NCBI RefSeq assembly: GCF_964028355.1
Contig: NZ_OZ034761.1
Coordinates: forward strand, 682,001-746,000
Source of the DNA: Wolbachia endosymbiont (group B) of Gerris lacustris
GTDB taxonomy: Bacteria; Pseudomonadota; Alphaproteobacteria; Rickettsiales; Anaplasmataceae
Length of the DNA stretch: 64,000 nt
Direction of reading: 5' to 3'
A program made the position numbers and the translations under genes. Positions 36,475-47,745 of the stretch are shown here, one piece after another. Position 1 is the first letter of the stretch. Each line of letters opens with the position of its first letter. The notes beneath the pieces were generated by a model, which was not told the origin of the DNA, did not search any database, and saw only the letters and a program-made list of their open reading frames with translations.

Positions 36475-37011
36475 ATGTTTAAACAATTGTATAAAGATAA
36501 TATAGTAAAATCCTTAAAGGATAAGTTTAATTACGGCAATGTAATGCAAGTACCTAAACTTGTTAAGGTGTGTATCAATATGGGCGTTGGAGATGCTGCT
36601 ACAGACAATAAAGCGATAAATGAGCCATTTGATAATCTACATTTGATTGCTGGGCAAAAGCCTGTGTCAACTTTTGCAAAAAAATCTATTTCTGGTTTCA
36701 AAATTAGAAAAGGTGCAACAGTAGGTTGTAAAGTGACTTTGCGTAGAAATAAAATGTATGAATTCTTAGAAAGATTAATATATATTGCTTTGCCAAGGGA
36801 AAAAGATTTTAGAGGGTTTAGTGTGAAGCAATTTGATGGTCGTGGTAATTTTTCCTTTGGTATCAAGGAGCATATATCATTTTTAGAAATAGACTATGAT
36901 AAAATAAGTAAAATTAGAGGTGTGGATATTAATATTATAACAAGTGCAGTTAGTGATAAAGAAGCAAAGGAATTATTACTGGCTCTTAAATTCCCTTTTT
37001 TTGATAATTGA
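36475..37011 (+). CDS. rplE: 50S ribosomal protein L5
   Basis: Binds 5S rRNA and the P-site t[33 protein letters not shown] and [12 protein letters not shown] are the expected motifs. 178 residues. Confidence 0.97.
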   Translation: MFKQLYKDNIVKSLKDKFNYGNVMQVPKLVKVCINMGVGDAATDNKAINEPFDNLHLIAGQKPVSTFAKKSISGFKIRKGATVGCKVTLRRNKMYEFLERLIYIALPREKDFRGFSVKQFDGRGNFSFGIKEHISFLEIDYDKISKIRGVDINIITSAVSDKEAKELLLALKFPFFDN

Positions 37012-37022
37012 GAGAAAAATAT

Positions 37023-37331
37023 ATGGCAAAAAAATCCATGATACAGAAGAATCTTCGTAAAATAAAGTTATGCGATCAGTATAGGGAGAGAAGGGAAGAA
37101 TTGAAATCTATAATGAATAATAAGGATTTATCTATTGCAAAAAGGTTTGCAGCTCAAATTAAGCTGATTAAAAAATTCCCTAGAGATTCTTCTAAAATCA
37201 GAATTAGGAATAGATGCGCTTTAACTGGTAGGCCGAGAGGAGTATATAGAAAATTTGGTTTATGTAGGATTGTTTTACGTGATTTGTGTTCTTTTGGACA
37301 AATTCCAGGAGTTACAAAATCTAGTTGGTAA
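37023..37331 (+). CDS. rpsN: 30S ribosomal protein S14
   Basis: A 102-residue, zinc-free long form of S14. [16 protein letters not shown] opens it, and [20 protein letters not shown] is the signature. ATG 37023 is used. A TTG 15 bases earlier overlaps rplE and does not fit the family. Confidence 0.95.
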   Translation: MAKKSMIQKNLRKIKLCDQYRERREELKSIMNNKDLSIAKRFAAQIKLIKKFPRDSSKIRIRNRCALTGRPRGVYRKFGLCRIVLRDLCSFGQIPGVTKSSW

Positions 37332-37353
37332 ATGTAATATAAGGAGTGTAATA

Positions 37354-37749
37354 GTGTCGTTATCTGATGGTATTGGTGATTTTTTAACAAGAATACGTAA
37401 TGCTCAATTGGCAATGCATAGGGAAACAACAGTCCTGTTCTCTAAAGTGAATTCTTCTATATTGAAGATTTTAAAAGAGGAAGGGTATATTCTTAATTAT
37501 AAAAAGCAAGAGAGTGATAGTATCCCTTCGCTTGTTGTGCAGTTGAAGTATTATGATAAATTACCTGTGATTAATGATATAGCTAGAGTATCAAAGCCTG
37601 GTTGTCGTTATTATTCTAAGTGTAAGGACATTTCTAAAGCATATAATGGTCTTGGAATTTTTATTGTATCTACACCGAAAGGAGTGATGACCGATTATAA
37701 TGCACGTAGATTAAAAGTTGGTGGAGAAGTTTTGTGTCGTGTATTTTAA
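37354..37749 (+). CDS. rpsH: 30S ribosomal protein S8
   Basis: A 131-residue primary binder of 16S rRNA, also the spc-operon regulator in E. coli. GTG 37354 follows an AAGGAG box, and the next residues [17 protein letters not shown] are the family start. [20 protein letters not shown] is the C-terminal signature. The longer frame from 37255 is not the gene. Confidence 0.95.
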   Translation: MSLSDGIGDFLTRIRNAQLAMHRETTVLFSKVNSSILKILKEEGYILNYKKQESDSIPSLVVQLKYYDKLPVINDIARVSKPGCRYYSKCKDISKAYNGLGIFIVSTPKGVMTDYNARRLKVGGEVLCRVF

Positions 37750-37765
37750 ATGATAGGAGAAATGT

Positions 37766-38311
37766 ATGTCTCGTATAGGTGCCGCGCCTATCAATATTCC
37801 TGCTGATCTTTCAGTTGAATATAATGATAGTAGGGTATTAATAAGAAGTGTTAGGGCAGAAAAAGAGCTGAACTTGTGTGGTAGCATTCTGTGTCAGATA
37901 GTTGATAATCAATTGCTACTTTCTGTTGATCAAGGTAGGGATGATTATAATAAAATAAAATCTATATGGGGCACTTATAGAAGTAATATTAATAACATGA
38001 TTAACGGTATGGTTAATGATTTTTCTGTTGATCTTGAGATTAATGGTGTGGGGTATAAAGCAGAATGTGATGATAAGTATTTGACTTTATATCTTGGTTA
38101 TAGTCATAATATTAAGTATAAAGTGCCTAAAGATGTTGAGATTAAGTGTATAAAGCCAACTCATTTAGTGATTCGCGGTATGGATAAGCAAAAAGTCTAT
38201 ATGGTGGCTTCTGATATATGCAAAATTAGAAAATATGATCCTTATAAAGGTAAGGGTATTGTAATAAAAGGCAAATTTATGCTGCGTAAGGTTGTAAATA
38301 AAAAGAAGTAA
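37766..38311 (+). CDS. rplF: 50S ribosomal protein L6
   Basis: Located near the factor-binding site, 181 residues with two related domains. MSRIGAAPINIPADLSVEYN opens it, and the C-terminal KIRKYDPYKGKGIVIKG is the signature. AGGAG precedes the start. Confidence 0.96.
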   Translation: MSRIGAAPINIPADLSVEYNDSRVLIRSVRAEKELNLCGSILCQIVDNQLLLSVDQGRDDYNKIKSIWGTYRSNINNMINGMVNDFSVDLEINGVGYKAECDDKYLTLYLGYSHNIKYKVPKDVEIKCIKPTHLVIRGMDKQKVYMVASDICKIRKYDPYKGKGIVIKGKFMLRKVVNKKK

Positions 38312-38316
38312 TTAAA

Positions 38317-38688
38317 ATGAAAAGATTGTATAATTTTTTAAGTAGATATGAAAAAAGGAAACTTCGTAATAGAGCGAAGCTCGATAAGAGCGCTGGACGT
38401 TTACGTATATCCATATTTAAGTCTAATAAACATTTTTACGTTCAGTTGATTAACGATGCAAAAGGAACAACCCTAGCTTCTGCTTCTACTTTGGATGGCA
38501 AAATTAGGAATGTATGTAAAGGGAAGGTCAATGCTGAAACTATAAAACAGGTTTCTTCTTTAATGATTGAACGTCTGTCTGATATGAAACTGGAGCAGCG
38601 ATTTGTGTTTGATCGGGGGGCATATAAGTATACAGGATTGATTTCTCAATTTGCTGAGGCTTTAAGAAGCTCTGGATTTAAGTTTTAG
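38317..38688 (+). CDS. rplR: 50S ribosomal protein L18
   Basis: A 5S rRNA-binding protein, 123 residues. RLRISIFKSNKHFYVQLIND and the C-terminal FDRGAYKYTGLISQFAEALR are typical. Confidence 0.95.
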   Translation: MKRLYNFLSRYEKRKLRNRAKLDKSAGRLRISIFKSNKHFYVQLINDAKGTTLASASTLDGKIRNVCKGKVNAETIKQVSSLMIERLSDMKLEQRFVFDRGAYKYTGLISQFAEALRSSGFKF

Positions 38689-38700
38689 AAGGTTTTAAAT

Positions 38701-39213
38701 ATGGCTGTAAAGAATTTACAAAATAATAATGATTTATCAGAGCTTTTAGTTTCAGTCCGAAGGGTAGCAACGGTTACCAAAGGTGGTAGAAGATTTTCAT
38801 TTTCAACTTTGGTTGTTGTTGGTGATGGTAAGGGTAGAGTAGGATGTGGAATAGGTAAACACGCAGAGGTTGCTGAAGCAAGAGTGAAAGCTGTAAATGC
38901 TGCAAAGAAGTCGATGATTAGGGTGTACTTACGTGAAGGTAGAACTTTACATCATGATATTAAAGCTAAATTTTGTTCTGGTGAGATAGTTTTAAGAGCT
39001 GCAAGAACTGGAACGGGTATTATTGCTGGTGGAGCAATGAGGTCGGTTTTTGAGGTATTAGGTATAAAGGATGTGGTAGCTAAGTCTACTAGATCAAATG
39101 ATCCTCATAATATCATATGTGCAGTATTTAAGGCTTTTGATGTTATGTTATCTCCTCGCCAAGTGGCAGATAAGAGGGGTAAAAAGATTAGTGAGATAGT
39201 TGGAAATAGGTAA
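38701..39213 (+). CDS. rpsE: 30S ribosomal protein S5
   Basis: A decoding-accuracy protein, 170 residues. [20 protein letters not shown] and [14 protein letters not shown] are conserved. rpmD (L30), which usually follows, is absent, and rplO comes next after three bases. Confidence 0.97.
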   Translation: MAVKNLQNNNDLSELLVSVRRVATVTKGGRRFSFSTLVVVGDGKGRVGCGIGKHAEVAEARVKAVNAAKKSMIRVYLREGRTLHHDIKAKFCSGEIVLRAARTGTGIIAGGAMRSVFEVLGIKDVVAKSTRSNDPHNIICAVFKAFDVMLSPRQVADKRGKKISEIVGNR

Positions 39214-39216
39214 AGT

Positions 39217-39687
39217 ATGAATGATGCTGTAAAATTAAATTCTATATTTACCAGATTATCTAAGAAAAAGAAGCCTAAATTATTAGGTAGAGGTATTGGT
39301 TGTGGTAAAGGTAAAACATCCGGTAGGGGGCATAAAGGGCAGAAAGCGAGAACTGGCGTTTCTATCAATGGTTTTGAAGGTGGACAGCAGTCTATATATA
39401 CTCGTTTACCTAAAAGAGGTTTTAAGCCTATACGCAAAAACTTATACTCTATATTTAATGTTGGTGATGTACAGTGCTTAATGGAAGCTAAAAAAATAGT
39501 CAAAGGTTCTATCATAGATAAGGAACTACTGCATAAATTAGGTTTTATCAGATCTGTTAAAAGTAAAATCAAACTTCTTAATAAGGGTAAATTAAGCGAA
39601 AAATTTGTGTTTCATGTTGATTTTGCATCAGAAGCTGCAAAAAGATCTGTAGCTTCAGTTGGTGGTAGTGTAGAAATACTATCGTAA
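39217..39687 (+). CDS. rplO: 50S ribosomal protein L15
   Basis: A late-assembling large-subunit protein, 156 residues. The glycine-rich GRGIGCGKGKTSGRGHKGQ and FEGGQQSIYTRLPKRGF regions are intact. Confidence 0.96.
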   Translation: MNDAVKLNSIFTRLSKKKKPKLLGRGIGCGKGKTSGRGHKGQKARTGVSINGFEGGQQSIYTRLPKRGFKPIRKNLYSIFNVGDVQCLMEAKKIVKGSIIDKELLHKLGFIRSVKSKIKLLNKGKLSEKFVFHVDFASEAAKRSVASVGGSVEILS

Positions 39688-39690
39688 ATC

Positions 39691-41019
39691 ATGAACAGTA
39701 AATTTGCATTTAATAGTTTGGATTCTACGTTGTTATATAAAGGTGATTTACTAAAGCGTATATTTTTTACGCTAATGGCTTTAGTTTGTTATCGTTTAGG
39801 CACTTATGTTCCTATTCCTGGAATTAATCTTGATATAATCAATGATATATTTCCAAAAGAGAGTTCTGGTGTTTTTGGAGTATTTAATTTATTTTCTGGT
39901 GGCGCTTTAGCTAGAATGACGATTTTGGCATTAAACGTTATGCCATACATAGTTGCATCCATAGTTATGCAGTTATTATCTTCTGCCGTTAAAGGAATCA
40001 ATGAAATTAAAAATGATGGAGAGTTAGGACGTCGAAAGATGAACTCTTATATACGTTATATGACTATAGTGTTTTGTATCTTTCAATCAATTACGATCCT
40101 AATAGGGTTAGAAAGAATGAATAGGGAAGGGGTATTAGTTGTAGTTGAACCTGGTGTTATGTTTCGTACTATAGGTGTCTTTAGCCTTTTAGGTGGAACT
40201 ATATTTTTAATATGGCTTGGTGAGCGGATCAGTGTGAGTGGTATAGGCAATGGTATCTCATTAATCATTTTTACTGGCATAACATCTGAATTACATAATG
40301 CTTTATCATCTCTGCTAACATTAAATAAAAATGGTAGTATGTCGTTCTTCATTACCCTTTTTGTTATAGCATTGTTTTTTTTACTGCTCCTTTTAGTCAT
40401 TTTTACAGAATCTTCTTATAGAAAGGTAATTGTTCAATATCCCAAAAAACAGTTTAAAAAATTACATAATGATGATTTTACTTACATTCCATTGAAGATC
40501 AATTTATCTGGTGTAATACCAACTATTTTTGCTAATGCAATTCTATTAACGCCTATTTCAATTGCAAATTTCTATAAAGGTCATGCTATTGCTGATTTTA
40601 TTTTAAACTACTTTATAGCAAATAAAGTGATGTACATTATAACTTACTTAATACTCATAGTACTTTTTAATTTTTTCTATACCAATTTTATATTTAATCC
40701 AGAGGAAAATGCTGACTTTCTTAGGAAAAATGGTGGTTTTATTCCTGGTAGAGGTCCTGGAAAACATACTTCTAATTATCTTCAAGATATAGTTTTCAAA
40801 TTAACATTTATTGGGTCTGCGTATTTAGTGGTAATATGTACTATACCTGAAATTATGAGGTATCATTATGATATACCATTTATTTTTGGTGGGACGAGCT
40901 TGCTGATTATAGTTAACGTTATTACTGATACTATTATGCAAGTACAATCTTATGTTTTTTCAAATAGGTACGATAGTTGGATAAAGAAATATGAGTCTAA
41001 AGCAAGGAGACTAAAGTGA
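39691..41019 (+). CDS. secY: Protein translocase subunit SecY
   Basis: The membrane channel of Sec export, 442 residues with ten hydrophobic segments. [11 protein letters not shown] near the start, SLIIFTGI and [13 protein letters not shown] in the cytoplasmic loop region are typical. The stop overlaps the GTG start of adk. Confidence 0.97.
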   Translation: MNSKFAFNSLDSTLLYKGDLLKRIFFTLMALVCYRLGTYVPIPGINLDIINDIFPKESSGVFGVFNLFSGGALARMTILALNVMPYIVASIVMQLLSSAVKGINEIKNDGELGRRKMNSYIRYMTIVFCIFQSITILIGLERMNREGVLVVVEPGVMFRTIGVFSLLGGTIFLIWLGERISVSGIGNGISLIIFTGITSELHNALSSLLTLNKNGSMSFFITLFVIALFFLLLLLVIFTESSYRKVIVQYPKKQFKKLHNDDFTYIPLKINLSGVIPTIFANAILLTPISIANFYKGHAIADFILNYFIANKVMYIITYLILIVLFNFFYTNFIFNPEENADFLRKNGGFIPGRGPGKHTSNYLQDIVFKLTFIGSAYLVVICTIPEIMRYHYDIPFIFGGTSLLIIVNVITDTIMQVQSYVFSNRYDSWIKKYESKARRLK

Positions 41020-41657
41020 TTATTACAATTTTTGGTCCTCCTGGCTCTGGTAAGGGTACTCAGTCCAGTTTGTTAATAGCAAAATATAATTTAAAATTAG
41101 TTTCAGTAGGAGATTTATTAAGGAATATTATATCTACTGGGGGTAAATTAGGTAAAGAAATAAAGGATACTGTCGAATCTGGTAATTTAATTCAAGATGA
41201 AGTTATATGTAAATTATTGTGTGACCAGCTTGCATTAATAGATGGTAATTTTTTGTTAGATGGTTTTCCAAGAAATTTAAATCAAGCTCATTTTTTAACT
41301 CAAGTTTTGCAAAAAAGATGCAATAGGGATGTTGATCTTGTAATTGAGTTGCAGCTTGACGATAATATTGCAATTGATAGATTAAAAGATCGTCTTACTT
41401 GTTTGGATTGTAAAAGTATATATAGTATATCTTCTTTTAAAAATACTACTTGTGCTAAATGTAAAAGTACGAGGTTGGAGAAGAGAATTGATGATGCTAA
41501 TATGCTTGCAATTAATAAGAGGATAAGAGAATATCATTTTCAGATGAAGGGTTTACGCGAGTATTATAAGGGCAAATTGTTAACAATTAACGCTAATTTG
41601 AGTGTTGATAGAGTAATGCAAGAGATTGAAAGTAAAATTTCTTGTAATTTGATTTGA
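41016..41657 (+). CDS. adk: Adenylate kinase
   Basis: Interconverts ATP + AMP and two ADP. P-loop [10 protein letters not shown] is at residues 6-15, and [13 protein letters not shown] is the AMP-site segment. The lid carries Cys pairs (CLDCKS and CAKCKS) that would bind zinc. 213 residues, GTG start overlapping secY. Confidence 0.96.
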   Translation: MIITIFGPPGSGKGTQSSLLIAKYNLKLVSVGDLLRNIISTGGKLGKEIKDTVESGNLIQDEVICKLLCDQLALIDGNFLLDGFPRNLNQAHFLTQVLQKRCNRDVDLVIELQLDDNIAIDRLKDRLTCLDCKSIYSISSFKNTTCAKCKSTRLEKRIDDANMLAINKRIREYHFQMKGLREYYKGKLLTINANLSVDRVMQEIESKISCNLI

Positions 41658-41716
41658 CTATAAGTTGTTTTATGGTATAAATTAAGAGTTATTATTAATA
41701 AAGTATCGAGGTATCA

Positions 41717-42085
41717 GTGGCACGTATTGCAGGCATAAATGTTCCGGTAAAGAAGTGTATTCCTTTTGCATTAAAGTATATACATGGTATAGGTATTACT
41801 ACTGCGAATATAATTTGTCGTAGCTGTAAAATTGATGAGCGTAAGCGTGTTTCAGAATTACAAGATGAAGATATAGAGAAAATTAGTAGTTTTATTAGGC
41901 AAAAATATGTCATAGAGGGTGAGCTTAGAAAAAAAGTGGCTATGGATATAAAATCTTTAATGGAAATCGGTTGCTATAGAGGATTAAGGCATAGAAAAGC
42001 TTTGCCTGTGAGAGGACAAAGAACCCATACTAATGCTAAAACTCGTAAAGGCAGATCTAAATTGCCTATTGCTGGGAAAAAATAA
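41717..42085 (+). CDS. rpsM: 30S ribosomal protein S13
   Basis: A head protein contacting tRNA, 122 residues. GTG 41717 gives [10 protein letters not shown], and [20 protein letters not shown] is the signature. infA and rpmJ, often located just before it, are missing here. rpmJ is at 8341. Confidence 0.96.
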   Translation: MARIAGINVPVKKCIPFALKYIHGIGITTANIICRSCKIDERKRVSELQDEDIEKISSFIRQKYVIEGELRKKVAMDIKSLMEIGCYRGLRHRKALPVRGQRTHTNAKTRKGRSKLPIAGKK

Positions 42086-42109
42086 AATTTGTTATTGTCG
42101 TGAGTTTTT

Positions 42110-42496
42110 ATGAAAAAAGTTAAAGCGGTTGGTAAGAATACAAAAAGGTTTATTACTGGTATTGTCCATATTCGTGCAACTTTTAATAATACTTTTGTAA
42201 ATGTGACTGATGTTTGTGGTAATACGCTTTACCAGACTTCTGTTGGTGCATGTGGTTTTTCTGGTTCGAGAAAATCCACACCTTATGCTGCAGGTAAGGT
42301 TGCCGATTCTGCTGCGAAGAAAGTAATAGAGAGATTTGGTATGAAGGTTGTTTCTGTAATGATTCGTGGTCCTGGTTTTGGTGCAGAAGCTGCAGTTAAA
42401 GCACTTCGGAATTGTGGATTGACTGTAACTTCAATTGCAGATAAAACGGCGATACCTCATAATGGGTGTAGGTTAAGGAAAAAAAGAAGAGTATAG
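42110..42496 (+). CDS. rpsK: 30S ribosomal protein S11
   Basis: A platform protein near the E site, 128 residues. [19 protein letters not shown] and [18 protein letters not shown], followed by the C-terminal [12 protein letters not shown], are conserved. Confidence 0.97.
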   Translation: MKKVKAVGKNTKRFITGIVHIRATFNNTFVNVTDVCGNTLYQTSVGACGFSGSRKSTPYAAGKVADSAAKKVIERFGMKVVSVMIRGPGFGAEAAVKALRNCGLTVTSIADKTAIPHNGCRLRKKRRV

Positions 42497-42516
42497 GATA
42501 TTTGAAAGGTTTTTGT

Positions 42517-43584
42517 ATGTATTATAGTGATAATGTTTCTTCCTGTGGAAATTTAGATAGGTTAACTAAGCCTAGTGCGATTAAGGTAATATCAGGTGAT
42601 TCAAGTAAAAAAAGTGATATAGTTCTAGAACCTTTGGAAAGTGGTTTTGCTTTAACGTTGGGTCATGCATTAAGGCGTGTAATGTTATCTTCTCTTCGCG
42701 GTAGTGCTGTTTATGGAATAAAAATTGAAGGCGTGAGTCATGAATTTACTTCGATCCAAGGAATTAGGGAAGACATAACTGATATAGTATTAAATATGAG
42801 CATGTTGAGGTGTAAGCTAAATAAAACGTCTAATAAGTGCTTAAATTTGAGCGCTAAAGGGCCTTGTCAAGTATTAGCTGGAATGATAGAAACTGATGAC
42901 CAATGCTCTATTGTTAATAAAGATTTGGTGATATGTACACTAGGTCAAGATGTGGAGCTTAACGTTACTATATATGTTGCTAGCGGAAAAGGTTATCTTC
43001 CTGTAAATAAATATAAAGAAAATGAATTTTTAAAGTCTATGAATGAACAAGATTTAATTGGTTTTATTCCAGTTAATGCTTTATATAGTCCTGTCGAGAG
43101 GGTTTCGTATAAAGTAGAGAATAGTCGTGTTGGTCAAGTTACTGATAAAGATAAGCTGATATTGTCAATTGAAACTGATGGTACAATCTTTCCAAGTCAA
43201 GCTATTGACTATGCTGCAAGGATATTACAGGAGCAATTTCAGCCTTTTATTAGTTCTGATATGAATTATAAAAAATCGCAGGTTTCTTTGTCTAGTGGTG
43301 CTAAAGATTTGGGCTATGATCCTGTTCTATTGCGTAAAGTGGATGAAATGGAATTATCTGTTAGATCTCATAACTGTCTGAAAAATGAAAATATCACTTA
43401 TATAGGTGATCTTGTGCAAAAGACGGAAGTTGAAATGTTAAGAACTGCTAATTTTGGCCGAAAGTCTTTGAATGAAATCAAGGCAATTTTAAATAGTTCA
43501 GGTTTGTCTTTGGGTATGAATATACCAAATTGGCCGCCTAAGGATATAGATGAACTTGCTAAACAACATACTGATGAGGATTAG
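42517..43584 (+). CDS. rpoA: RNA polymerase subunit alpha
   Basis: The assembly platform of RNA polymerase. N-terminal domain: [20 protein letters not shown] then [21 protein letters not shown]-terminal domain (residues about 270-340): [15 protein letters not shown] and [15 protein letters not shown] 42517 follows a GAAAGG box and gives 355 residues. The TTG 15 bases earlier is less likely. Confidence 0.96.
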   Translation: MYYSDNVSSCGNLDRLTKPSAIKVISGDSSKKSDIVLEPLESGFALTLGHALRRVMLSSLRGSAVYGIKIEGVSHEFTSIQGIREDITDIVLNMSMLRCKLNKTSNKCLNLSAKGPCQVLAGMIETDDQCSIVNKDLVICTLGQDVELNVTIYVASGKGYLPVNKYKENEFLKSMNEQDLIGFIPVNALYSPVERVSYKVENSRVGQVTDKDKLILSIETDGTIFPSQAIDYAARILQEQFQPFISSDMNYKKSQVSLSSGAKDLGYDPVLLRKVDEMELSVRSHNCLKNENITYIGDLVQKTEVEMLRTANFGRKSLNEIKAILNSSGLSLGMNIPNWPPKDIDELAKQHTDED

Positions 43585-43591
43585 GTAGTAT

Positions 43592-44020
43592 ATGAAACAT
43601 GGAATAAAGAAAAATAAACTGTCTCGTTGTACCCAGCATAGGTTATCAATGTTAAAGAATCTATCTATCTCGTTAATTAATCATGAGCAGATTGTAACTA
43701 CTTTACCAAAGGCTAAAGCACTTCGTCCGTATGTGGAAAAGTTTATTACAATTGCTAAGAATAACGATTCTTTACATGGTAGAAGGCTTTTGCTTTCACG
43801 TCTTCATAATAGTAAGTTAGTAGTTGATAAATTATTAAGCGTTCTAGCTAATCGTTATCAAGACCGTAAAGGTGGATATTCTAGAATAATAAAATTTGGT
43901 ACTCGAAAGGGTGATTGCGCTCCAATGGCAGTGATAGAGCTAGTTGATAGAGATATTTCAGCAAAAGGTGAGATTTATAGTAAAAATAAAAAAGGAAGCA
44001 AAGTAGTTACACAAAGCTAA
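43592..44020 (+). CDS. rplQ: 50S ribosomal protein L17
   Basis: An exit-side protein, 142 residues. MKHGIKKNKLSRCTQHRLSM (normally R-K-L-x-R) and ITTLPKAKALRPYVEKFIT-like sequence are present. Last gene of the alpha operon, with a short C-terminal extension. Confidence 0.96.
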   Translation: MKHGIKKNKLSRCTQHRLSMLKNLSISLINHEQIVTTLPKAKALRPYVEKFITIAKNNDSLHGRRLLLSRLHNSKLVVDKLLSVLANRYQDRKGGYSRIIKFGTRKGDCAPMAVIELVDRDISAKGEIYSKNKKGSKVVTQS

Positions 44021-44031
44021 TTATTCTTTTT

Positions 44032-44385
44032 ATGGTAAGTAGGTTACGCTATTTTGTAGGTTACTTTGGCGAATTGTTAGTTTTGATATATTTAAAGCTG
44101 AAATTCTATAATGTTATAAAACGTCGTTTCCGTTGTAAGTTGGGTGAAATTGACTTAATTGTATCTAAAAAAAGGGAGCTGATTTTTATAGAAGTTAAAA
44201 CAAGTTTATTTGGAAAAGAAATACCGATATCTCATTTTCAGTGTCAGTCTATTATAAATTCTTCTAAGTATTTCTTAAGTAAAAATCTTGATTTTTTAGA
44301 TTATTCAGTTAGATATGATTTATGTTTTCTTTCCTTAAAGAGAAGACCTATTTATATAAAAAATGCTTGGATTAAAGAATGGTAG
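44032..44385 (+). CDS. YraN family protein (UPF0102, nuclease-like fold)
   Basis: A 117-residue protein of the PD-(D/E)xK nuclease fold. GELLVLIYLK is at the N-terminus, CKLGEIDLIVSKKRELIFIEVKT supplies the Asp and the E-x-K pair (residues about 38-58), and RYDLCFLSL is near the end. The exact role is unknown. It starts 11 bp after rplQ on the same strand, so it is probably co-transcribed. Confidence 0.88.
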   Translation: MVSRLRYFVGYFGELLVLIYLKLKFYNVIKRRFRCKLGEIDLIVSKKRELIFIEVKTSLFGKEIPISHFQCQSIINSSKYFLSKNLDFLDYSVRYDLCFLSLKRRPIYIKNAWIKEW

Positions 44386-44423
44386 CTGAAATAACTTAGA
44401 TTTACTAGAATAGGTAATTTAAT

Positions 44424-44975
44424 ATGAAAAGCAATAATTTGGTTTCATCTTATGCTAGAGCGCTGTTTTCTCTCTCAGAAAACAGGCTAGGTACTATAAG
44501 AAAAGAAGTAGAATTTTTATTAGCTTTTTTTAAAGATCAAAGTGATGTTTTTGTGTACCTATCTCATCCTACGGTTTCTCTTGTACACAAAAAAGAAGCG
44601 ATACTTTCTATAAATGAGCACTTGAGTGAAAACTTAGTCAAATTTATTATGGTTACACTTGCAAACAAGCGCTCCCGTTTATTAATCCTTATATTAGAAA
44701 AATTCTTAAATCTTGTAAGGGAAAGTGAAAATGAATTGGAAATTACTATAAAATCAGCAGAGGTTTTAAAGAAACCTGATATAAAAATAATTACTGAATC
44801 TTTGAACTTTCTTGGTAAAATAATAAAAGTCAGTAGTGTGGTTGATCCTTCTATACTAGGTGGCTTCGTAGTTAGGTATGGTTTTAACTTGATTGATGCT
44901 TCGCTTAAGAGTTATTTGGATAGATTGGTTGATTTGAGTAAAATGGAAATGTTGAAAATAAGGAATTGTATATGA
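44424..44975 (+). CDS. atpH: ATP synthase F1 subunit delta
   Basis: Links F1 to the peripheral stalk. 183 residues, with [12 protein letters not shown] at the start and the C-terminal [20 protein letters not shown] motif. The stop TGA overlaps the atpA start (ATGA). Confidence 0.94.
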   Translation: MKSNNLVSSYARALFSLSENRLGTIRKEVEFLLAFFKDQSDVFVYLSHPTVSLVHKKEAILSINEHLSENLVKFIMVTLANKRSRLLILILEKFLNLVRESENELEITIKSAEVLKKPDIKIITESLNFLGKIIKVSSVVDPSILGGFVVRYGFNLIDASLKSYLDRLVDLSKMEMLKIRNCI

Positions 44976-46513
44976 AGAATAGCATAAATGCCTCTGAAGT
45001 AGTAAACATAATAAAAGAGAAGGTTGAGACATTTGATAATCCTATAAAACGAGAAAATATAGGTGAAGTAATTTCAGTAACGGATGGTATCACATTGGTC
45101 TATGGGCTGGAAAAAGCAAAGTTTGGTGAAAAGGTATCTTTTGCAAGCGGTGTAGAAGGAATAGTTCTTGATTTAGATCATGATACAGCTGGAATAGTTG
45201 TGCTTGGCAATGACCGTGATGTAAAAGAAGGGGACGTTGTAAAATGTAGTGGTGATGTTGTACAGGTGCCTGTAGGTCATGAATTATTAGGGAGAGTTGT
45301 AAATGCATTAGGCGATCCTATAGACGATGGCGGAGAAATTAGAGCCAAAAACAAAATTTATATAGAATCTAAAGCGCCAGGTATTATTGACCGTAAATCT
45401 GTGCATGAACCTCTGCAGACAGGAATTAAAATTATAGATTTGTTGATTCCTATAGGTAGAGGGCAACGTGAATTAATTATTGGCGATAGACAAATTGGTA
45501 AAACCACTATTGCGATTGATACTATTATCAATCAGAAGAAGATTAACGATGAGGTGAACGAAAATCAAAAAGTTTACTGTGTTTATGTTGCTATTGGACA
45601 AAAAATTTCAACAGTAGCAAAAGTGGTAAATAAGCTGAAAGAAAGCGGAGCATTAGAGTATACAACTGTAGTTGTGGCTAGTGCATCTGACTGCGCGCCT
45701 ATGCAATTTTTAGCACCTTATGCTGGTTGCACTATTGGGGAATTTTTCCGTGATAATGGAATGCATTGCTTGGTGGTATATGATGATTTATCTAAGCATG
45801 CTGTGGCATATAGGCAGATGTCCTTATTGCTCAGACGTCCTCCTGGTCGTGAAGCTTATCCTGGAGATATATTCTATGTACACTCTCGCTTGCTTGAAAG
45901 AGCTACCAAAATGTCTGATGAAAAAGGACAGGGATCTTTGACTGCTTTGCCGATTATTGAGACTCAGGCTGGTGATGTATCTGCATACGTACCAACAAAT
46001 GTTATTTCAATTACCGATGGGCAGATCTTTCTTGAGTCTGAATTATTTTATAAAGGATTTCGACCTGCAGTAAATATAGGTTTGTCAGTTTCGCGGGTTG
46101 GTTCTGCTGCACAACTAAGGTCTGTGAAGAAAGTTGCTGGTTCTATAAAGCTAAGCTTAGCTCAGTATAGAGAATTAGAAGATTTTGCAAAATTTGGTTC
46201 TGATCTTGATGCTAGTGTTCAATTATCCTTGAATAAGGGTAAATATCTTGTCGAGTTATTAAAGCAAAAACAACATTTACCTATGTCAATAGAAGAGCAA
46301 GTATTGCTTATGTATATCTTTTCTAATCTGTATGGTCAATTAAATAAGGTACAGGTGAGCAACATCAATAGGTTCGAGTGTGATCTTATCAATTATTTTC
46401 AAACTGTTCATCCTGGAGTTTTAAAAAAGTTGTCAGGTGACATGAATGATGATATAAAAGATGATATTCTTGGTATTGTGAGTGATTTTGTAACTCAATT
46501 TAATTGCGTTTAG
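44972..46513 (+). CDS. atpA: ATP synthase F1 subunit alpha
   Basis: A non-catalytic nucleotide-binding subunit. Walker [15 protein letters not shown], the [20 protein letters not shown] segment and the C-terminal [17 protein letters not shown] signature are intact. ATG 44972 gives 513 residues. atpG, which usually follows, is absent. greA comes next. Confidence 0.97.
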   Translation: MKNSINASEVVNIIKEKVETFDNPIKRENIGEVISVTDGITLVYGLEKAKFGEKVSFASGVEGIVLDLDHDTAGIVVLGNDRDVKEGDVVKCSGDVVQVPVGHELLGRVVNALGDPIDDGGEIRAKNKIYIESKAPGIIDRKSVHEPLQTGIKIIDLLIPIGRGQRELIIGDRQIGKTTIAIDTIINQKKINDEVNENQKVYCVYVAIGQKISTVAKVVNKLKESGALEYTTVVVASASDCAPMQFLAPYAGCTIGEFFRDNGMHCLVVYDDLSKHAVAYRQMSLLLRRPPGREAYPGDIFYVHSRLLERATKMSDEKGQGSLTALPIIETQAGDVSAYVPTNVISITDGQIFLESELFYKGFRPAVNIGLSVSRVGSAAQLRSVKKVAGSIKLSLAQYRELEDFAKFGSDLDASVQLSLNKGKYLVELLKQKQHLPMSIEEQVLLMYIFSNLYGQLNKVQVSNINRFECDLINYFQTVHPGVLKKLSGDMNDDIKDDILGIVSDFVTQFNCV

Positions 46514-46522
46514 GCGGTGATT

Positions 46523-47017
46523 ATGACTTCATCCATTGTTAACAAGTTTCCTATTACAAGGGAAGGTTTTGAGAGTATGCAAGTCGAACTTGAGAAATTA
46601 AAGGAAGAAAAACCTTCTATCATACAGGCTATTTCTGATGCTCGTGATCAAGGTGATTTGTCTGAAAATGCAGAGTATCATGCAGCACGGGAAAGGTTAG
46701 GTTTTATTGAAGGCCGTATAATTGAGGTAGAAAGTAAACTTTCACATGCAGAAGTGATAGAAGTAAAAAGTTTGTCTGGTGATACAGTAATGTTTGGTGC
46801 AACTGTTACGGTAAGTATGTTAAATGATGATAACAGTGAAGTTGAATATATTTATAAGATTGTAAGTGGGTATGAAGCTGATGCTTCAAAGCAGTTGATC
46901 TCTACGGATTCACCACTCGGTAGTGCTTTAATTGGCAAAAAAGTTGGTGAGTATGTGGAAGTGATAGTGCCAAATGGAGAGAAATTGTATAAAATAGTTA
47001 AGGTTGAATTTAAGTAA
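46523..47017 (+). CDS. greA: Transcription elongation factor GreA
   Basis: Rescues backtracked RNA polymerase by stimulating transcript cleavage. The N-terminal coiled coil (residues about 10-75) carries the acidic tip SDARDQGDLSENAEYHAARE. The C-terminal FKBP-like domain has ISTDSPLGSALIGKKVGE. ATG 46523 is preferred to the GTG at 46517. Confidence 0.95.
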   Translation: MTSSIVNKFPITREGFESMQVELEKLKEEKPSIIQAISDARDQGDLSENAEYHAARERLGFIEGRIIEVESKLSHAEVIEVKSLSGDTVMFGATVTVSMLNDDNSEVEYIYKIVSGYEADASKQLISTDSPLGSALIGKKVGEYVEVIVPNGEKLYKIVKVEFK

Positions 47018-47020
47018 ATT

Positions 47021-47674
47021 ATGGTACAAGTAACTTATCCTTCAATTAGTCTACCCGGTATTTCTTCTGTGGAAGATGTATTAGAGGACGCTCGATCTGG
47101 TAAATTATTCATTTTAGTTGATGATGAAAATAGAGAGAATGAAGGTGATTTGGTTATTTTAGCTGAAAAGGTGAAACCAGAGCATATTGCTTTTATGGTT
47201 AGGTACGGGACTGGCATTGTATTTTTGGCTATGACAAGGTTTCACATGAATAAGCTAAATCTTGAATTTATGAAGAGAAGTAATGTGGATGAAAAGCTTG
47301 TTCCTCATACTGCATTTACTACGTCAATTGATGCTCGTTATAACATTACAACAGGTGTTTCTGCTCATGATAGGACGCATACGATACTTACTGCTATTGA
47401 TGAAAAAAGTACTAAGGATGATATTGTTACTCCTGGTCATGTTTTTCCTATTATTGCAAATGAGGGTGGGGTTTTAGCACGCAACGGTCATACTGAAGCA
47501 AGTGTTGAAATAGCAAAATTGGTTGGATCTAATCATGTGGCTGTAGGGTGTGAATTAGTGAATGATGATGGCTCTATGATGCGCTTACCCCAGTTGCTTG
47601 AATTTGCTGAACAACATAATATTAAGTTAACTACCATTGATAAACTTATCAGTTACGTTCAAAATTTAAACTAG
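47021..47674 (+). CDS. ribB: 3,4-dihydroxy-2-butanone 4-phosphate synthase
   Basis: Converts ribulose 5-phosphate to the four-carbon precursor of riboflavin. VDDENRENEGDLVILAEKV (residues about 30-48) carries the acidic metal-site residues, DRTHTILTAID follows, and GHTEASVEIAKL is near the end. Its 217 residues mean no fused GTP cyclohydrolase II domain. Riboflavin supply is a proposed benefit of Wolbachia to some hosts. Confidence 0.94.
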   Translation: MVQVTYPSISLPGISSVEDVLEDARSGKLFILVDDENRENEGDLVILAEKVKPEHIAFMVRYGTGIVFLAMTRFHMNKLNLEFMKRSNVDEKLVPHTAFTTSIDARYNITTGVSAHDRTHTILTAIDEKSTKDDIVTPGHVFPIIANEGGVLARNGHTEASVEIAKLVGSNHVAVGCELVNDDGSMMRLPQLLEFAEQHNIKLTTIDKLISYVQNLN

Positions 47675-47745
47675 CGTTTGTAGATTCGTATAGTTTTAGT
47701 GTTAAAATATAAAATTCCTCAAAGTTATACAAACAAGGAATTTCC

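Noticed and set aside
37255-37353. N-terminal extension of rpsH
   Set aside because: The AAGGAG box and GTG at 37354 give the standard S8 start. The upstream codons overlap rpsN in another frame.
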